Source of the DNA: Bolinopsis microptera
Taxonomy: Eukaryota; Ctenophora; Tentaculata; Lobata; Bolinopsidae
DNA length: 64,000 bases
Direction of reading: 5' to 3'
NCBI RefSeq assembly: GCF_026151205.1
Contig: NC_087076.1
Span: forward strand, 11,570,902-11,634,901
Both the position numbers and the translations under genes were made by a program. The first letter of the stretch is position 1. Each line of letters opens with the position of its first letter. The notes under the pieces are model-generated. The model was not told where the DNA came from. It made no database searches and worked only from the letters and a program-made list of their open reading frames with translations. Positions 23,271 to 37,562 of this stretch are shown in pieces.

Positions 23271-26200
23271 AAAAAAAAGTAGAGCATATATTCTCGGAAA
23301 AATCCATAGCCAAAAGTCTAAAGAATGATTCTATTTTCTGATCTGGAAAACCATTGGAAGATCTTACATACAAGTACACGATAACACATTTATTTGTTCA
23401 TTATATAAATATTACTAGTGTAACCCGGCCTAACGGCCGATTCTCCCTGCCGCATTAAAAAGGGTAGATAATTACCCGCTGATGTCAAAACCCGGATTAG
23501 GCGAGCAATCAATTCGGAAGTGCCCTCACGTGATCCAATAGTAATCTTTAAAAGATAGTAATTCTTAATGAAATCAATAGAAATTAACACCTAACACCAT
23601 GCACCACACATCCTATCATATTTGTGAACATGCATTACATTGTCCGTATGAAAGTTTAACTCTCTCTACAGTCCAAAAAGACCGTTTGAGCACTCCTCCC
23701 CTAATAAAGTTTTATAGTATTGATATGACCAATGTAATATATACGCCATGTAATATATACTCTACATATGCAGAGAGAGAGCTAGCCCCGTAACATCCCT
23801 TGCCGTTCTTCTCAGCCATTTATGTAAACCCGAAATATTTTTGGTGGTAGCAAAACCATCAATTAAACACTTACCACCGGCCGATTTTTATAAAATTTGC
23901 TTATTGGCTTCCGTCAGAGTTTTGTCGCAACTATACGCAAAAACTCAGTCCCCTAACTATTAACGTTTTTTTTGTTAACCGTTCGGAAATTACACACAGA
24001 CACCACACAGACACACACACAGACACACTGACAATTCTGGTGTTATGTAAGTGATAATACCCTTGCTATACCCTGACCTTTGTATCGTCTCATTGGCACA
24101 AATCCAAATATCACTCTCTAACAACATATTAATGTGGATATTCGGTTTTTAGAAACTGTCCCCTGGTAATGCTGATGCTCGGTGTTGTTTCTGAGTTGGT
24201 GAGGTTGATGTGGTATGAACCCTGCCCATATGGAATTGACTGCTTTATCAAGGTAATGAGAATATGCATTTCTATGTTATTGTAATGTGTGGCACAAATA
24301 AGCTTTGAATTAATCTAGCTAAGATAAAATAGTTTGATAACAATTAAGTGCACTGTTAAATGCATACCGACATGAAAAATGAAATGAAAACCTAGATGTA
24401 GAAGTAATTTATAACAATATTGAATTCTTGTGTTGACCATATCTAATTATTATCATAATATGCTGGACTGATATCACGAGGAATTTAACAGTGTATCGAG
24501 AAACAACGCTGACAGCAGGTTGACGCGGAAGCCGAAGGTAAGAGGTTAGTTCCCTCTGTGGTAGATTTTGAAGAAGAGAAATGTACTTACAGAACGGGTG
24601 GGCGTGAAGTTCACCACACTGTTCTATACCAAACCAGAGATTCTGATACTAAATTATATCATAAGCAATTCCTAAACAGCCTTCTTTTGAACTCAATTTT
24701 ATAATGTAAGCCACCTATGAACATAGTATCTCTATTCTTTAAGCTCCTGTAAGTTTCCCACTTAATTTCCGGAACTAGACCTCTGTGACGTTGTATCAGT
24801 GACAGTTCTTATCTGCTCGGTTTTGTTGATGTACGTTTCTGTTGACAAGACACGCAAACGCAACCGCACCACAAACCGGAGATAGTTGAACGTTTTTCCT
24901 GTCAAGCACAGATATCGAACAAGAATATGGTAGGTGATTTCATTCGATAACAAGACATGACCACCTACCTTCTTATAAGAATATCTTTTTAGTAAGAAAG
25001 TGTTTCAAATGTGTGCTTTATTACCGGAACCTTATTTCCGGTAGGTTTCCATCTTAAAAATACTTATATGAATGTGCCACTATTTTAAAACAAAAATACA
25101 GTTTTTAGGATTATCTGATGTCGAAGTTGTAACATAAAAACAGGTGCTACAAGGAGTCCATCCGTAGTGTTGAAGAGTACGGTACATGGTGAACGTGGGA
25201 GTCAAGGGAGTAACAGCCTTCCTCAACAGAGTCAGTGCTCCTGAAAATGTGGATATGTCCGGGTGGTTGTCAATACGGTTAACAGATGGCAACCTATTTT
25301 AGTGATTGGTGTTATAAATTGTGCTGCCCCGGGGGATTATGTACATGGTTTTTATTTCTCGTCTCCAGAGTTTGTGATTGAATAATACAATAATAAGTTT
25401 GACTCATATACTATAATCTCTGAAATTCTGTGGCATTTCTAAGAAGAATTACGTGAGTTATTAAAGGTCGCGTATGGGCATGTTTACTTCTGGGCCACTC
25501 TGTATAATTGGGTAGTTCTGGCAGTGTAGTCAGGTTCATACATTTATAATTAAAATATTTTAATTTTAGCAGGGAGATAAATTATTAAGCATCTCTTTAT
25601 TAACTGTTAATTAACACAGTCTAATTAACACCAGGAACTGTACCGGTAGGGATGAAAAGCACTTTCGGAAAAACAGTAACCACGTCTCTTTCTCTTGACG
25701 CCAGGTCTCTTTGTAAATATCACCGTAAGACAGGGCTTCTAACGGTCTGAGATGTACTTCCTTGGGGGTATCCTGGTAGGTACTCTTCCACTAGGGACTT
25801 GTTTGCTGGGGGTGATGCAACGTCAATTTAATGTCAGTATTCCCATAAAAACCCCAAACTGACATTGACCTTAATTGACATTAATTGAACATTTATTGAC
25901 CATTCATTGACATTAATTGACATTAATTGACATTAAGTGACATTATTCGATAAATATTCAAGATATTCAACGTCCTATGTAAGTTAGATATCGGTTCAAA
26001 AAAAACAAAATGTCCTTAAATAATAAGAGTATGTTCTTATCTGTTGATCCTTAGGTTACCAAAGACCACCAAAAAAATTTCAGCTTCACTCTTCGCATCT
26101 TCGGTCCCCACCGCCACGCCCCATATTTTATTGGTTCTTATACAGTAATAGATCTAAATCGCTTTTTTAGTAGGAAAGGAGTAATGTTAGCGTGTTAAAA

Positions 26201-28202
26201 TTCGTTATTCAAAAATAAATGTCATGAAGGCATTTCGTTGTAATGTGGGTTAAGTTCTGATGATGTGAGAACCACGCCCTATGGATGGCCAAGGCCCATT
26301 TAAGAAAATTAAATTTCGGGAAACCGTATTATTTTAGTTTTGTTTATTGATCTAATTTTTTCTCATTTCCATTTCAAATGTGATAGTAAGTGAATAAAAT
26401 GATGATAAAAACGTTCTAAAACAGTGGCTAAAAATAAATGGTAGAACTACATAATCTCTGGTCGAAAAATATCATGGTCAATTAAGTGGTCAGTAATTCC
26501 ACAAATTTTGCAAAACTGACATTAATTGACATTAATTGACATTAAATGACATTAATTGACATTAATATTGACTTAATTGACGTTGCATTCCCCCCGTTTT
26601 GCTAGAGTAGGAACGACCGGTCTAAGGTTTTGCTGCCGGACCGAACGAAGACGATATTCGTTTGTCGCATTATTCCGGGCCGAACCGGGTAATAAAAGAA
26701 GATATATAAGGCTGCCGGGAAAATTGAGATTAATCCTTGATGTGGTTTTATCAATTATAATAATTAAAAGCCATGTGGACGACAATGAGAAAGTGCTTAC
26801 AGTCCGACTAACTGTGTTTCACGCCCTATTTCAAATTTTCAACCAAACTTCTTTCTCTAGCGCTGTGATCGCAGTCACTTGTTGGATATGTTGTGCGAAG
26901 CAGTGCAGAGACCACTGAATGATCTGCTGTATGAGCAGAAGCTAGAAACGAGTTGGAATAAAATCAAAACATTGCAAGAATTCACTGCGCCTTGCCTAGC
27001 ACAAATGTACAAATTCTTCAGTAAGTAAAGCCCGCAGATCAGCAGCCATGCAGCTCTTATAAGATTTCGAAGTTCGTGGCGTCAATAATAACCGAAGATA
27101 ATGTCCAAAGTTTTTAATGGCATGAAATGGTCTTTGTTTTAATCCTTGACATGTAAGGGGAGTTAGCAACGGTTTGTTTACCACAATAAAGCAGGACCCT
27201 CCTGGGCACTGCTGAAATGCTCATAAGTAAAGCAGAAATGGGTAGCTGTTTTGACTCTAACCCCACTCAAAAATCTCACATCAACGGGTCTTGAACAGTC
27301 GCTGACAATTAACAGCGAACCGTGAGGCGGGAATTTACCGGTCGCACTGAGAGCAATGGAGCTGGATGCCCTTAGTAAGAATTTTGACAAGAAAAATTAT
27401 ACATTTTTTAGAACACTAAAAAAGAAATGTCCCTGTTGAATACCGGCCAAAGTTTTGAAAAACCGGACCGAAACCGAACCGAACCCGGAGATTAAAGCCG
27501 AATATCCGGCTGAACCGGATTCAGCCGATATCCGGTCAGTTCCTATGCGTAGAGGAGCTTTAGTTTCTAGCTATGGTCCCATGGAGATATTCTTCTTCTG
27601 GCTATTAAATATATTTACTTGTTTACTATAAAACTTACTATGTGTATTTTATCGCGATGTTTCTTGTATTTTCACAACTAAATAATCCCCGTTTGACCCT
27701 GAATATCCCTAAGCAGGCTCCGTACACCTAATACATCTGAAGGAATGTACAACAGTAAGAGTGTACTGGAGGGTACCCTCCTAAACGCAAGTTAGCCGCC
27801 AAGAGTCCCTCTCATAACCCTGAAAAAAGGTGAGTTGTACCCTGTCTGTGATGATGCTATAGGTTACATTTTAAGTAGATTAAATTAAGGAATTTACGTG
27901 TGATAAGGTACACAATTCTCTACTGACAACTCTACTAGAATATTTGGTTAGAGAAGTTGTAAACATAATGTATACAGTGTAAAATCATTGTAAATGTTAA
28001 ACATGAAATGTAACATGTAAAATCATTGCATAATGTAACAGTGTTAATGTAACAGTGTTACAAACTCTCAGACAGTGCGTTGAGTACATTGAACTGCCAT
28101 GTAACCATGGAAACACCCTCTCCAACTAAAGAAAGGGGATGTGGAGGAGGATGTGGAGGTGGTTCAGGTACTAAACTGGGGTGTATGTCTCACTTGATGA
28201 CG
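23271..28202 (+). CDS. PDCD11: RRP5/PDCD11 exons E1-E8, copy 4 (partial gene)
   Basis: Exons: E1 23271-23374, E2 24153-24252, E3 24466-24544, E4 24772-24929, E5 25144-25302, E6 25635-25775, E7 27717-27829, E8 28072-28202. E3 carries a small duplication-like disturbance (GACAGCAGGTTGACG, about 24511-24525) within the acidic segment. The E5 donor reads AGTGATTGG. E6 keeps the frame from ALSEK through GGIL apart from short indels. Confidence 0.84.
23415..24033 (-). mobile_element. Helitron-like element, intron 1, copy 4
   Basis: CTAGTG end at 23415. The hairpin is recognisable but carries an extra A (GGCCTAACGGCCG). The opposite CACAGACACA tract ends near 24033. Confidence 0.53.
25808..26595. 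mobile_element. hAT-like element A, copy 4
   Basis: Left end GGGGGTGATGCAACGTC after GTTTGCT; right end GACGTTGCATTCCCCC before GTTTTGCT. ATTAATTGAC arrays at about 25859-25946 and 26516-26582. Confidence 0.67.
26608..27545. mobile_element. hAT-like element B, copy 4
   Basis: Left flank TGCTAGAG is exact; right flank reads TGCGTAGAG. CCGG-rich ends are clear. The 113-codon plus-strand opening at 26577-26918 spans element B's left half and matches nothing I know. Confidence 0.7.
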
Positions 28203-29613
28203 GCAGTAGTCTGTACTTCAGTCAGTAGTCGTACGTTTTAGTCAGTAGCATGTATTCAGTCAGTAGTCTGTAGTTCAGTCAGTAGTCCTGTAGTTTCAGT
28301 CAGTAGTCAGTAGTTCCAGTCAGTAGTCTGTATCAGTCAGTAGTCTGGTACTTCAGTCATATCTGTACTTCAGTCAGTAGTCTGTAAGTTCAGTCAGTAG
28401 TCAGTATTCAGGTCAGTATCTGTACTTCAGTCCAGTAGTCTGTACTTCAGTCAGTAGTCTGTAGTTTCAGTCAGTTATTCTGTAGTTCATTCAGTAGTCC
28501 TGTACTTCAGTCAGTAGTCCGTACTTCAGTCAGTAGTCCTGTACTTTCAGTTCAGTAGTCTGTAGTTCAGTCAGTAGTCTGGAGTCCAGTCAGTAGTCCG
28601 GTACTCAAGTCAGTAGTCTGTACTTCAGTCATATCTGGTAGTTCAGTCAGTAGTCTGTATTCAGTCAGTAGTCTGTACTGTCAGTCAGTAGTCTGACTTA
28701 GCAGTAGTCTTAGTACAGTCAGTAGTCCTGTAGTTCAGTCAGTAGTCTGTAGTTTAGTCCAGTAGTCTGTAGTTCAGTCAGTAGTCTGTACTTCAGTCAG
28801 TAGTCCTGTACTCAGTCATAGTCTGTACTTCAGTCAGTAGTCTGTACATTTCAGTAGTACGTCTGTAGTTCAGTCAGTAGTCTGTACTTCATCAGTAAAG
28901 TCCTGTACTTCGAGTCAGTAAGTCCTGACTTCAGTCAGTAGTCCTGTAGTTCAGTCATAGTCTTACTTCAGTCAGTAGTCTGTAGTTTTAGTCGTAGCAT
29001 TAGTTCAGTCATAGCGTAGTTCATCATATCTGTAGTTCAGTCAGTAGTCGTAGTTCAGTCAGTAGTCTGTAGTTCAGTCAGTAGTCCTGTACTTCATCAG
29101 TTAGTCTGGACTTCAGTCAGAAGTCTGTACTTCATCGTAGTCTGTACGTCAGTCAGTAAGTCTGTACTTTCATCTGTAGTCTGTAGTTCTGCAGTATTCT
29201 GTACTTCAGTCAGTAAGTCTGTAGTTTTAGTCATAGCATGTAAGTTCATCATAGTCTGTAGTTCAGTCAGTAGTCTTAGTTCAGTCAGTAGGTCTGTAGG
29301 TCATCAGTAGTCCTGTATTTCAAGTCAGTAGTCTGTACTTCAGTCAGTAGTCTGTACTTCAGTCAGTAACTGTACGTCAGTACAGTATCTGTAGTGGTCA
29401 GTCAGTAGTCATAGTTCCATGTCGGTAGTCCCTGTACTTCAAGTCAGGTAGTCTGTACTTCAGTCATAGCTGTAGTTCAGCATTAGTCTGTACTTCAGTC
29501 AGTAGTCTGTACTTTCAGTCATAGTCTTAGTTCAGTCAGTAGTCTGTAGTTCAGTCATAGTCTGTAGTTTAGTCAGTAGTCCTGTATTCAGTCATGTAGT
29601 CTGTACTTCAGTA
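28203..29613. repeat. 19-bp minisatellite, array 5
   Basis: Variant repeats (TTTTAGTCAGTAGCATG and relatives) at about 33, 785 and 1023 bp into the array. The slightly shorter offsets match the slightly shorter total length, as expected from deletion noise. Confidence 0.95.
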
Positions 29614-30419
29614 TAGTCAGAGTCTTTATATCACTTGATTAATACTTCCGTGTAGAACCTCGAGACCTCATGCTATGAGTCAATATGAATGATAAAATGA
29701 ACAAAAAATGAATATATTATATCGTATAAATGAATAGAGACAACGAAAGTTTCAGTTATTGATGGATTGCACTACCCCGAGGCAGTACTCTGCCATTAAC
29801 GCCTTAAAATGTTTAATTACAATCAATTTAAAGATATACACACATACATAAATATAATAACACTATTAGGGATTGAAAATGATTCTTATCCTTACATTAA
29901 TTTAGAACAGTAATAACAGAGTCCCTGAAAGAATTCACAGATTATCTTATCTGAAAATGGCAGTGAAAATTGTTGGATGGCGTGTAGCATTGTAAAATAC
30001 CTCGAAGATAGTCTATTCGTTTCTGCGATAAAGTTTTGTGTTTCGTTGCTGTACTTCCCGCAAACTTTAATCACACCTTTTATCACACTTCCTAAACCTG
30101 GGGCAACGTAGCGACTGTGAGTGTGGGTATTCTGATTACCAAATATGTCACGTGAACATCTAACAGTTTGTAATTGTTTTAAGCACGATATTAAACCTCC
30201 GAAATCAACTCCTGAGTATGCCTCAGATAGACTCTTTGTAAATTTTGCTCGTCGATATCTGGCTGTTGATTTTCATTCAGCATCGTGTATTTTTCTTCAA
30301 ATTTACCACATGAGTAGAACCAATTGTCCGCGCCAAAATTTTTACCTGAAAGCTGGCCGTGGTTGCTGAGGGTGGATATAGATTAAATACAGAATTCTTT
30401 AAAAAATTGTATTTTCAAG
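29614..30419. other. Spacer 5' of E1, copy 5
   Basis: Same spacer. The minus-strand opening at 29892-30086 is the copy-5 version of the unrecognised minus-strand stretch (VIKGVIKV). Confidence 0.6.
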
Positions 30420-33400
30420 AAAGAAAAAGTAGAGCATAATATTCTCGGAAGAAATCCTTAGCCAAAAAGTCTAAAGATGATTCTATTTCTGATCTGGGAA
30501 AACCCGTTGAAGATCTGACATACAAGGTAAAACGATAAACAGAAGGGGGGGGTGGGGGGGGGGGGGGGGGACTGTTATTGTTTTAATTAGATAATATTCA
30601 CTAGTGTAACCCGGCTACGGCCGGATTAACTGCCGCAGTAAAAAGGTAGGGAGTAATACCCGCTAGTCCAAAACCCGGATTAGGCCGAGCATTCTATTCG
30701 GAGTGCCCTCTCGTATCCAATAGTATGCTTAAAAGATAGTAATTCTTAATGAATATCATCAGATATTAACCCTAACACGCATGCAACCACACAGCCTATC
30801 ATATTTGTGAACTGCATTACATTGCCGTATGAAAGTATGAACTCGCCTACAGTCCAAACAGAACCGTTTGAGCACTGCTCTCCCTCCCCTAATAAGTTGA
30901 TAGTATTATATGACCATGTAATATATACGCCATTAATAAATACCTACATATGCAGAGAGAGAGCTAGCCCCGTAACTCTTGCCGTTCATCTCAAGCCATT
31001 TTATGTAACCATATTTTTGTGAAACAAAACCATCGATTAAACCACTTACCACCTGCCGATGTTGTTAATAAAAGTTGCGGATGGCTGCGTCAAGTTTGTC
31101 GGCACTATACCGAAAAAAACCAGTCCGTAACATTACACTTTTTTTTTGTATAACCGTTCGAATTACACACAGACACACACACAGACACCCACACAGACAC
31201 ACACAACATACCTGGTGTTATTAAATTTGAAATACACTTGCTATGCCTGACCTTTGTATCGGTCCTCATTGGCACAAATCCAAAATATCACTCTCTATAA
31301 CAACATATTAATGTGGATAGTCTGTTTTTAGAAACTGTTCCCCTGGTATGCTGATGCTCGGTGTTTCTGAAGTTGTGAGTGATGTGGTAGTGAACCTCCC
31401 CAATGGATTACTGGGGGGCTTTATCAGAGGTAATGTGAATAAGTGCATTTCTATTTAAATTGTATGTCTTGAGGGCACCAAATAAGCTTTGGAATTAGGA
31501 TACTAGCGCTAAGATAAAATATTTTGATAACAATTAAGTGCAATGTTAAATCATACCGAATGAAAAAATGAATGAAGAAACTAGATGTAGAAGTAATTTA
31601 TATCAATATTGAATTCTTGTGGTTGAGCCATATCTAATTCTTATCATAATATGCTAGGTACTGATATCAGCGAGGAATTAACATGTTATCAGAACAACGC
31701 TTGAGGGACGAGGAAGAGAAGGTGAAGAGGTATTTCCTCTGTTGTAGATTTGGAAGAAGAGAAATGTACTTACAGAACGGTGGCGTGAGAGTTCACCACA
31801 CTGTTCTATACTCAAACTCAGAGATTCGATACTAAATTAATCATAACAATTTCTAACAGCCTTCTTTGAACATCAATTTTATTGTAAGCCAACTATAACA
31901 TAGTAATCTCTATTCTTTAAGCTCCTGTAAGTTCCTCCACTTAATTCAGGAATCTAGACCTCTGTGACTTGTAATCAGTGGGACAGTTTCTTATCCTGCT
32001 CGGTTGTTGATGTAGTTACTGTTGACAAGACCGCAATACTCACCTCACCACCCAAACCGAGATAGTGAACGTTTCTGTCAGCAACAGGATATCAACAAGA
32101 CTTATGGTATGTGATTCATTCCGATTTTAAAGGACTAGTGACCACCTTACCTCTTCATAAGAATATCTTTTTTAGTATGAAATGTTTCAATGCTGCTTTA
32201 TTAGCCGGAACCTTATTTCCGTAGGTTTTCATCTAAAATACTAAATGATTGTGCCACTCTTTAAACAAAAATACAGTTTTAGGATTATCTGATAGTTGAA
32301 GTGTAAACATTAAAAAAAACAGGTGCTACAAGGAGTCATTCCAGAGTGTTGAAGAGGTACGGGTACTGTGAACGTGGGATCAAGGGAGTAACAGCCTTCC
32401 TCCACAAGAGGGCAGTGCTCCTGAAAGAAGTGTTGATATTGTCGGGGTGTGTCAATACGGTAACCGATGGCTAAACCTTATTTTAGGTGAGGTGTGTTTA
32501 TAAATGGTGCAGCCCCGGGGGATTATATCCATTGTTTTTATTCTCTCTCTCCAGAGTTTGAGATTGAAAATACAATAAAATTATGAAACTCATATCTATA
32601 ATCTCTGAAATTTCTGTGCAATTCTAAGAAGAATTACGTGAGTATGAAAGGGTCGCGTATGGGCAGTTACTTCTGGGCCACCTGTATAATGTGGGTAGCT
32701 CTGGCAGTGTAGTCAGGTGCATACATTTATAATTAAAATAGTTTAAAATTTTAGCAGGGAGATAAATTATTAATCGACTCTTATTAACTGTCTAATTAAC
32801 ACAGTCTAATTAACACAGGACTGTACGGCGTAGGGATGGAAAGCACTTTCGGAGAAAACAGTAACCCACTTTCTCTTCTCTGACGCCAGTCACCTTGTTA
32901 ATACACCGTTACGAAACAGGCTGCTAACGACTGAGATGTACCTTCCCTATGGGGGTATCCTGTAGGTACTCTTTCCACTTAGGGACTGTTTTGCTGGGGT
33001 TGATGCAACTCATTAATGTCAGTATTCCATAAAACCCCAAACTGACATGACATTATTGACATTAATTGACATTAATTGACATTAATTGACATAATTGACA
33101 TTAATGACATTAATTGAACATTATCGATAAATATTCAATATATTCACGTCTATGTTTAGTAGATCGGGTCAAAAAAACAAAATGTCCTTAAATAATTATG
33201 AGTATGTTCTTATCTTGTTGATCCTTAGGTTCAAAGACCTACCAAAAAAATTTTTCAGCTTCCAACTCTTCCATCTTCGGTCCCACCGGCCACGCCCAAT
33301 ATTTTTTATTGGTTTCTTATACCAGGTAAAATATCTAGAATCGGCTTTTTTTTTTTTTAGTATGAAGGAGTAATGTTTAGCTGTTTAAAATTCGTTATTC

Positions 33401-35359
33401 AAAAATAAATGTCATGAAGGCATTTCGGTTTAATGTGGGTTTTGAAGTCTTGATGAAGGTGAGAACCCACGCCCGCTTGTATGGCAAGGCCCATTTAAGA
33501 AAATCTTAATTTCGGGAAACCCGTATTATTTTAGTTTTTATTGTTTAATGATCTGAATTTTTTTCACATTTCACCTTTCCATATGTGATAGTAGTGAATA
33601 CATTGATGATATAAACGTTCTAAAAGTGCTAAAAATAAATATGGTAACCTACAGAATCCAGGTCGAAAAATATCATGTCCAATAATGTCAGATCCAAATT
33701 TTGCAAAACAGAAAATTAATTGACATTAATTGACATAATTGACATTAATTTGACATTAATTGACATTATTGACGTTGCATTCCCCCGTTTGCTAGAGTAG
33801 GAACCGACGTCTAAAGGTTTGTGGCTGCCGACCAGAAAAGACCGGATATTCCGGTTTGTCGCATTTTCGGGCCGGAACCGGGTATTAAGAAGAAGATATT
33901 TAAGGCTGCTCGGAAAATTAGATTAAGCCTTGATTGTGGGTTTTTATCAATAATTATGAATATAAAAGCCATGTGGACACAATGAGATAGTGCTTACAGT
34001 CACGACTAACTGTGTCACGCCCTATTCAAATTTCAACCAACTTCTGCCTGTGAGCAGCAGTCACTTGTTGATTAAGTTGTGCAGCATGCAGAGTCACTGA
34101 TTGATCTGCTGTATGACAGAGCTAGAAACGAGTTGGAATAAAATCAAACCATTGCAAGAATCACTGCGCCTTGCCTAGCACAAATGTACAAGATTGCTTC
34201 AGTAGTAAAGCCCAAAGATCCAGCAGCCAGTGCAGCTCTTATAAGTTCGTGGCGTCAAAATAACCGGGATAATGTCCCAAAGGTTTTTAATGGCATGATG
34301 GCCTTTGTTTAATCCTGACATGTAAGGGGAGATTAAGCCACGGGTTTGTTTACCACAATAAAGCAGGGACCCGCTGGGCTCTGTTGAAATGCCTAAAGTA
34401 AAGCATAAATGGTAGCTGTTTTGACTCTAAAACCCACTCAAAAATTCACATCAACGGGTCTTGAACATTCGCTGACAGATAACATGCGACATGTGAGGGC
34501 GTGGATTACCGGTCACAGAAGCAATGGACTTAGATGCCCCTTAGTAAAATTTTGACAGAAATATTAAATACATTTTAGGAACACTTAAAAAAGAAATGTC
34601 CTGTGAATATCCGCCAAATTTTGGAAACCGGACGAAAACCCGAACCGGAACGGAGATTAAAGCCGAATATCCGGCGGAAAACCGATTCAGCCGGATATCC
34701 GGTCAGTTCCTATGCTAGAGAGCGTTATTCTTACTATGTCCATGGAGATATTTCTTCTTCCTGGCTATTAAATATATATACTTGTTTTTACTTAAAAACT
34801 TACTAAGTGTTATTTTATCGCGATGTTTCTTTATTCACAACTAAATAATCCCCGTATGACCCTGAATATCCCTAACAGGCTCCGTACACTAATACACTTG
34901 AAGGACAAGTACAACAGTAAAGAGTGTTACTGAGGGTGTACCCTGCAAACGCAAGTTAGCCGCCAGAGTCCTCCTCATTAACCCTGAAACAAGGTGAGTT
35001 GTACCGTCTTGATGATCTATAGTTCATTTTAGTAGATTAAATTAAGGTTTTACTGTGTGATAAGGTACACATTCTCTACTGTAGCTACTCCACTAGAATA
35101 TTTGGTTAGAAGTTGTAAACATAATGTAACAGTGTAAATCATTGTAAATGTAACAGTGTAAAGGTAACAGTGTAAATCAAGTTGCAAATTAACAGTGTTA
35201 ATGTAACAGTGTTACAACTCTCAGAACAGTGCCTGTTGAGTACATTGAACTGCCATGTAACCATGGAACACACTGCTACCAACTAAAAGGGTGATGTGGT
35301 GGAGGATGAGGAGTGGTCAGGGTACTAAACCGTGGGGTGTATGTCTCCACTTGATGACG
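30420..35359 (+). CDS. PDCD11: RRP5/PDCD11 exons E1-E8, copy 5 (partial gene)
   Basis: Exons: E1 30420-30526, E2 31332-31429, E3 31658-31729, E4 31950-32106, E5 32323-32486, E6 32819-32962, E7 34879-34993, E8 35225-35359. E6 reads TTCTCTTCTCTGACGCCAG, the frame-restoring version leading into LTPGHLVN. E2 has spurious extra Gs (CTGGGGGGCTTT) at about 31411-31418. A run of about 25 Gs sits in intron 1 at 30545-30570. Confidence 0.84.
30545..30570. other. G homopolymer insertion in intron 1, copy 5
   Basis: A run of about 25 G with a single T sits between GATAAACAG and ACTGTTATTG. The other eight copies read ATAAACACATTTATTG there. It is unique to this copy and most likely a base-calling artefact. 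Confidence 0.8.
30601..31209 (-). mobile_element. Helitron-like element, intron 1, copy 5
   Basis: CTAGTGTAACCCGG end at 30601; the opposite CACAGACACA tract ends near 31209. It lies just after the G-run. Confidence 0.55.
32996..33786. mobile_element. hAT-like element A, copy 5
   Basis: Target duplication GTTTTGCT is exact on the left and reads GTTTGCT on the right. ATTAATTGAC arrays at about 33041-33123 and 33711-33774. Confidence 0.67.
33798..34712. mobile_element. hAT-like element B, copy 5
   Basis: The clearest copy of this element. TGCTAGAG is exact on both sides, and the ends TAGGAACCGAC and GGTCAGTTCCTA are intact. Confidence 0.75.
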
Positions 35360-36772
35360 GTCATAGTCTGTACTTCAGTCAGTAGTCTGTAGTTTAGTCA
35401 TAGCAATGTAGTTCAGTCAGTAGGTCTGTAGTTCAGTCATAGTCCTGAGTTCAGCTCAGTAGTCTGTAGTTCAGTCAGTAGTCTGTAGTTCGTCCAGTAG
35501 TCTGTAACTTCAGTCAGTAGTCTGTACTTCAGTCAGTAGTCCTGTATTCATCAGTAGTCTGTAGTTCAGCTCAGTAGTCTGTACTTCAGTCAGTAGTCGT
35601 ACTTCAGTCAGTAGGTCGGAGTTCAGTCATAGTCTGTAGTTCAAGTCAGTAGTCGGTACTTCAGTCAGTAGTCTGACTTCAGTCAGTAGTCTGACTTCAG
35701 TCAGTAGTCTGTAGTTCAGTCAGTAGTCTGTAGTTCAGTCAGTAAGTCTGTACTCCAGTCAGCAGTCTGTACTTCAGTCAGTAGTCTGTAGTTTCAGTCA
35801 GTAGTCTGTAGTTCAGTCAGTAGTCTGTACTTCAGTCAGTAGTCTTACTTCAGTCATAAGTCCTGTAGTTCAGTCAGTAGTCTGTAGTTTCAGTCAGTAG
35901 TCTGTAGTTTAGTCAGTAGTCTGTAGTTCATCAGAATCTGTACTTCAGTCCCAGTAGTCGTACTTCAGTCAGTAAAGTCTGTACTTCAGTCAGTTAGTCT
36001 GTACTTCAGTCATAGTCTGTAAGTTCAGTCAGTAGCTGTACTTCAGTCATTAGTCTGGACTTCATCATAATGTATCTGTACTTCAGTCAGTATCCTGTAT
36101 TTCAGTCAGTAGTCTGTACTTCAGTCAGGAGTCCGTAGTTTAGTCAGTAGCAATGTAGTTCAGTCAGTAGTCTGTAGTTCATGTCAGTAGTCTGTAGTTT
36201 CAGTCAGTATCTGTATTCAGTCAGTAGTCTGTCGTTTCAGTCAGTAGTCTGTAACTTCAGTCAGTAGTCTGTACTTCAGTCAGTATCGTACATCAGTCAG
36301 TATCTGTACTTCAGTCATCAGTCTGTACTTCAGTCATTAGTCTGTAGTTCAGTCAGTAGTCTGTACGTCAGTCAGTAGTCTGAGTTTAGTCAGTAGCATG
36401 TAGTTCAAGCAAGTCAGTAGTCTGTGGTTCAGTCAGTAGTCTGTAGTTCAGTCAGTAGTCGTAGTTCAGTCAGTAGTCTGGAGTTCAGTCATAGTCCCTG
36501 TACTTCGAGTCAGTAGTCGGTCTTCAGTCAGTAGTCTGTACTGTCAGTCATAGTCTGTAGTTCAGTCAGTAGTCTGTAGTTTCAGTCCAGTAGTCTGTAA
36601 CTTCAGTCAGTAGTCTGACTTCAGTCATATCTGTGTTCAGTCAGTAGTCTGTACTTCGTCATATTCTTACTGTCAGTCAGTAGTCTGTAAGTTCAGTCAG
36701 TAGTCTTGTAGTTCAGTCCGTAGTCTGTAGTTTAGTCAGTATCTGTAGTTCATCATAGTCTGTACTTCAGTC
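35360..36772. repeat. 19-bp minisatellite, array 6
   Basis: Variant repeats (TTTAGTCAGTAGCAATG and relatives) at about 30, 780 and 1027 bp into the array. Confidence 0.95.
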
Positions 36773-37562
36773 TAGTCAGTCTTTATATCACTTGTATTAA
36801 TACTGGCCGGTGAATGAACCTCGAGAACCTCATGCTATGGTCAATATGAATGATACTGAACAAAAATGAATATGATTATATCGTATAAATGATAGGAATA
36901 CGGAAAGTTTTAGTGATTGATGGATGCACTACCCCTAGGCAGTACTCTGCATTAACGCCTAAATGTTTAAAAATACAACAATTAAAGATAACACCATACA
37001 TAAATATAATAACACTATTAAGGAATGAAATAAGTTCTCTATCTTCTTAACATTATTTTAGAAAGTTACAGAGTCTGAAAATGTCACAGATACTTATCAG
37101 GAAAATGGCAGTGAATTGTTGGATGGCGTGTAGCCTGTGTAAAATTACCTCGAAGATAGTCCATATTTCGTTCTGCGGATAAAGTTTTGGTTTCGATGCT
37201 GTACTCCGCGCAACTTTAATCACACCTTTTATCACACTTCCTAAACCTGGGCAACGTAGCGCCTGTGGATGTGGGTTATTCAGATTACCAAATATGTAAC
37301 GTGAACATCCTAAACAGTTGTAATTAGTTTAAGCAGCGATATTAAACACCGAAATCAACTCTGAGTATGCCTCAATAGACTCTTTTGTAATTTTTGGCTC
37401 GTCGATATCGGGCTGTTGATTTTCATCAGCATCGTGTATTTTTCTTAACAAATTTACACATGATAGAACCAATTGTCCGGCGCCAAAATTTACCTGGAAA
37501 CTGGCCGTGGTTTTCTGGTGGATATTGATTAATACAGATTTCTTAAGAAATTGTAATTCCAG
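36773..37562. other. Spacer 5' of E1, copy 6
   Basis: Same spacer. The 118-codon minus-strand opening at 37329-37685 covers the end of the spacer plus E1 antisense; other copies do not keep this frame. Confidence 0.6.

Noticed and set aside
26577..26918. 113-codon plus-strand open frame in copy 4
   Set aside because: It covers the start of element B and is not preserved in other copies.
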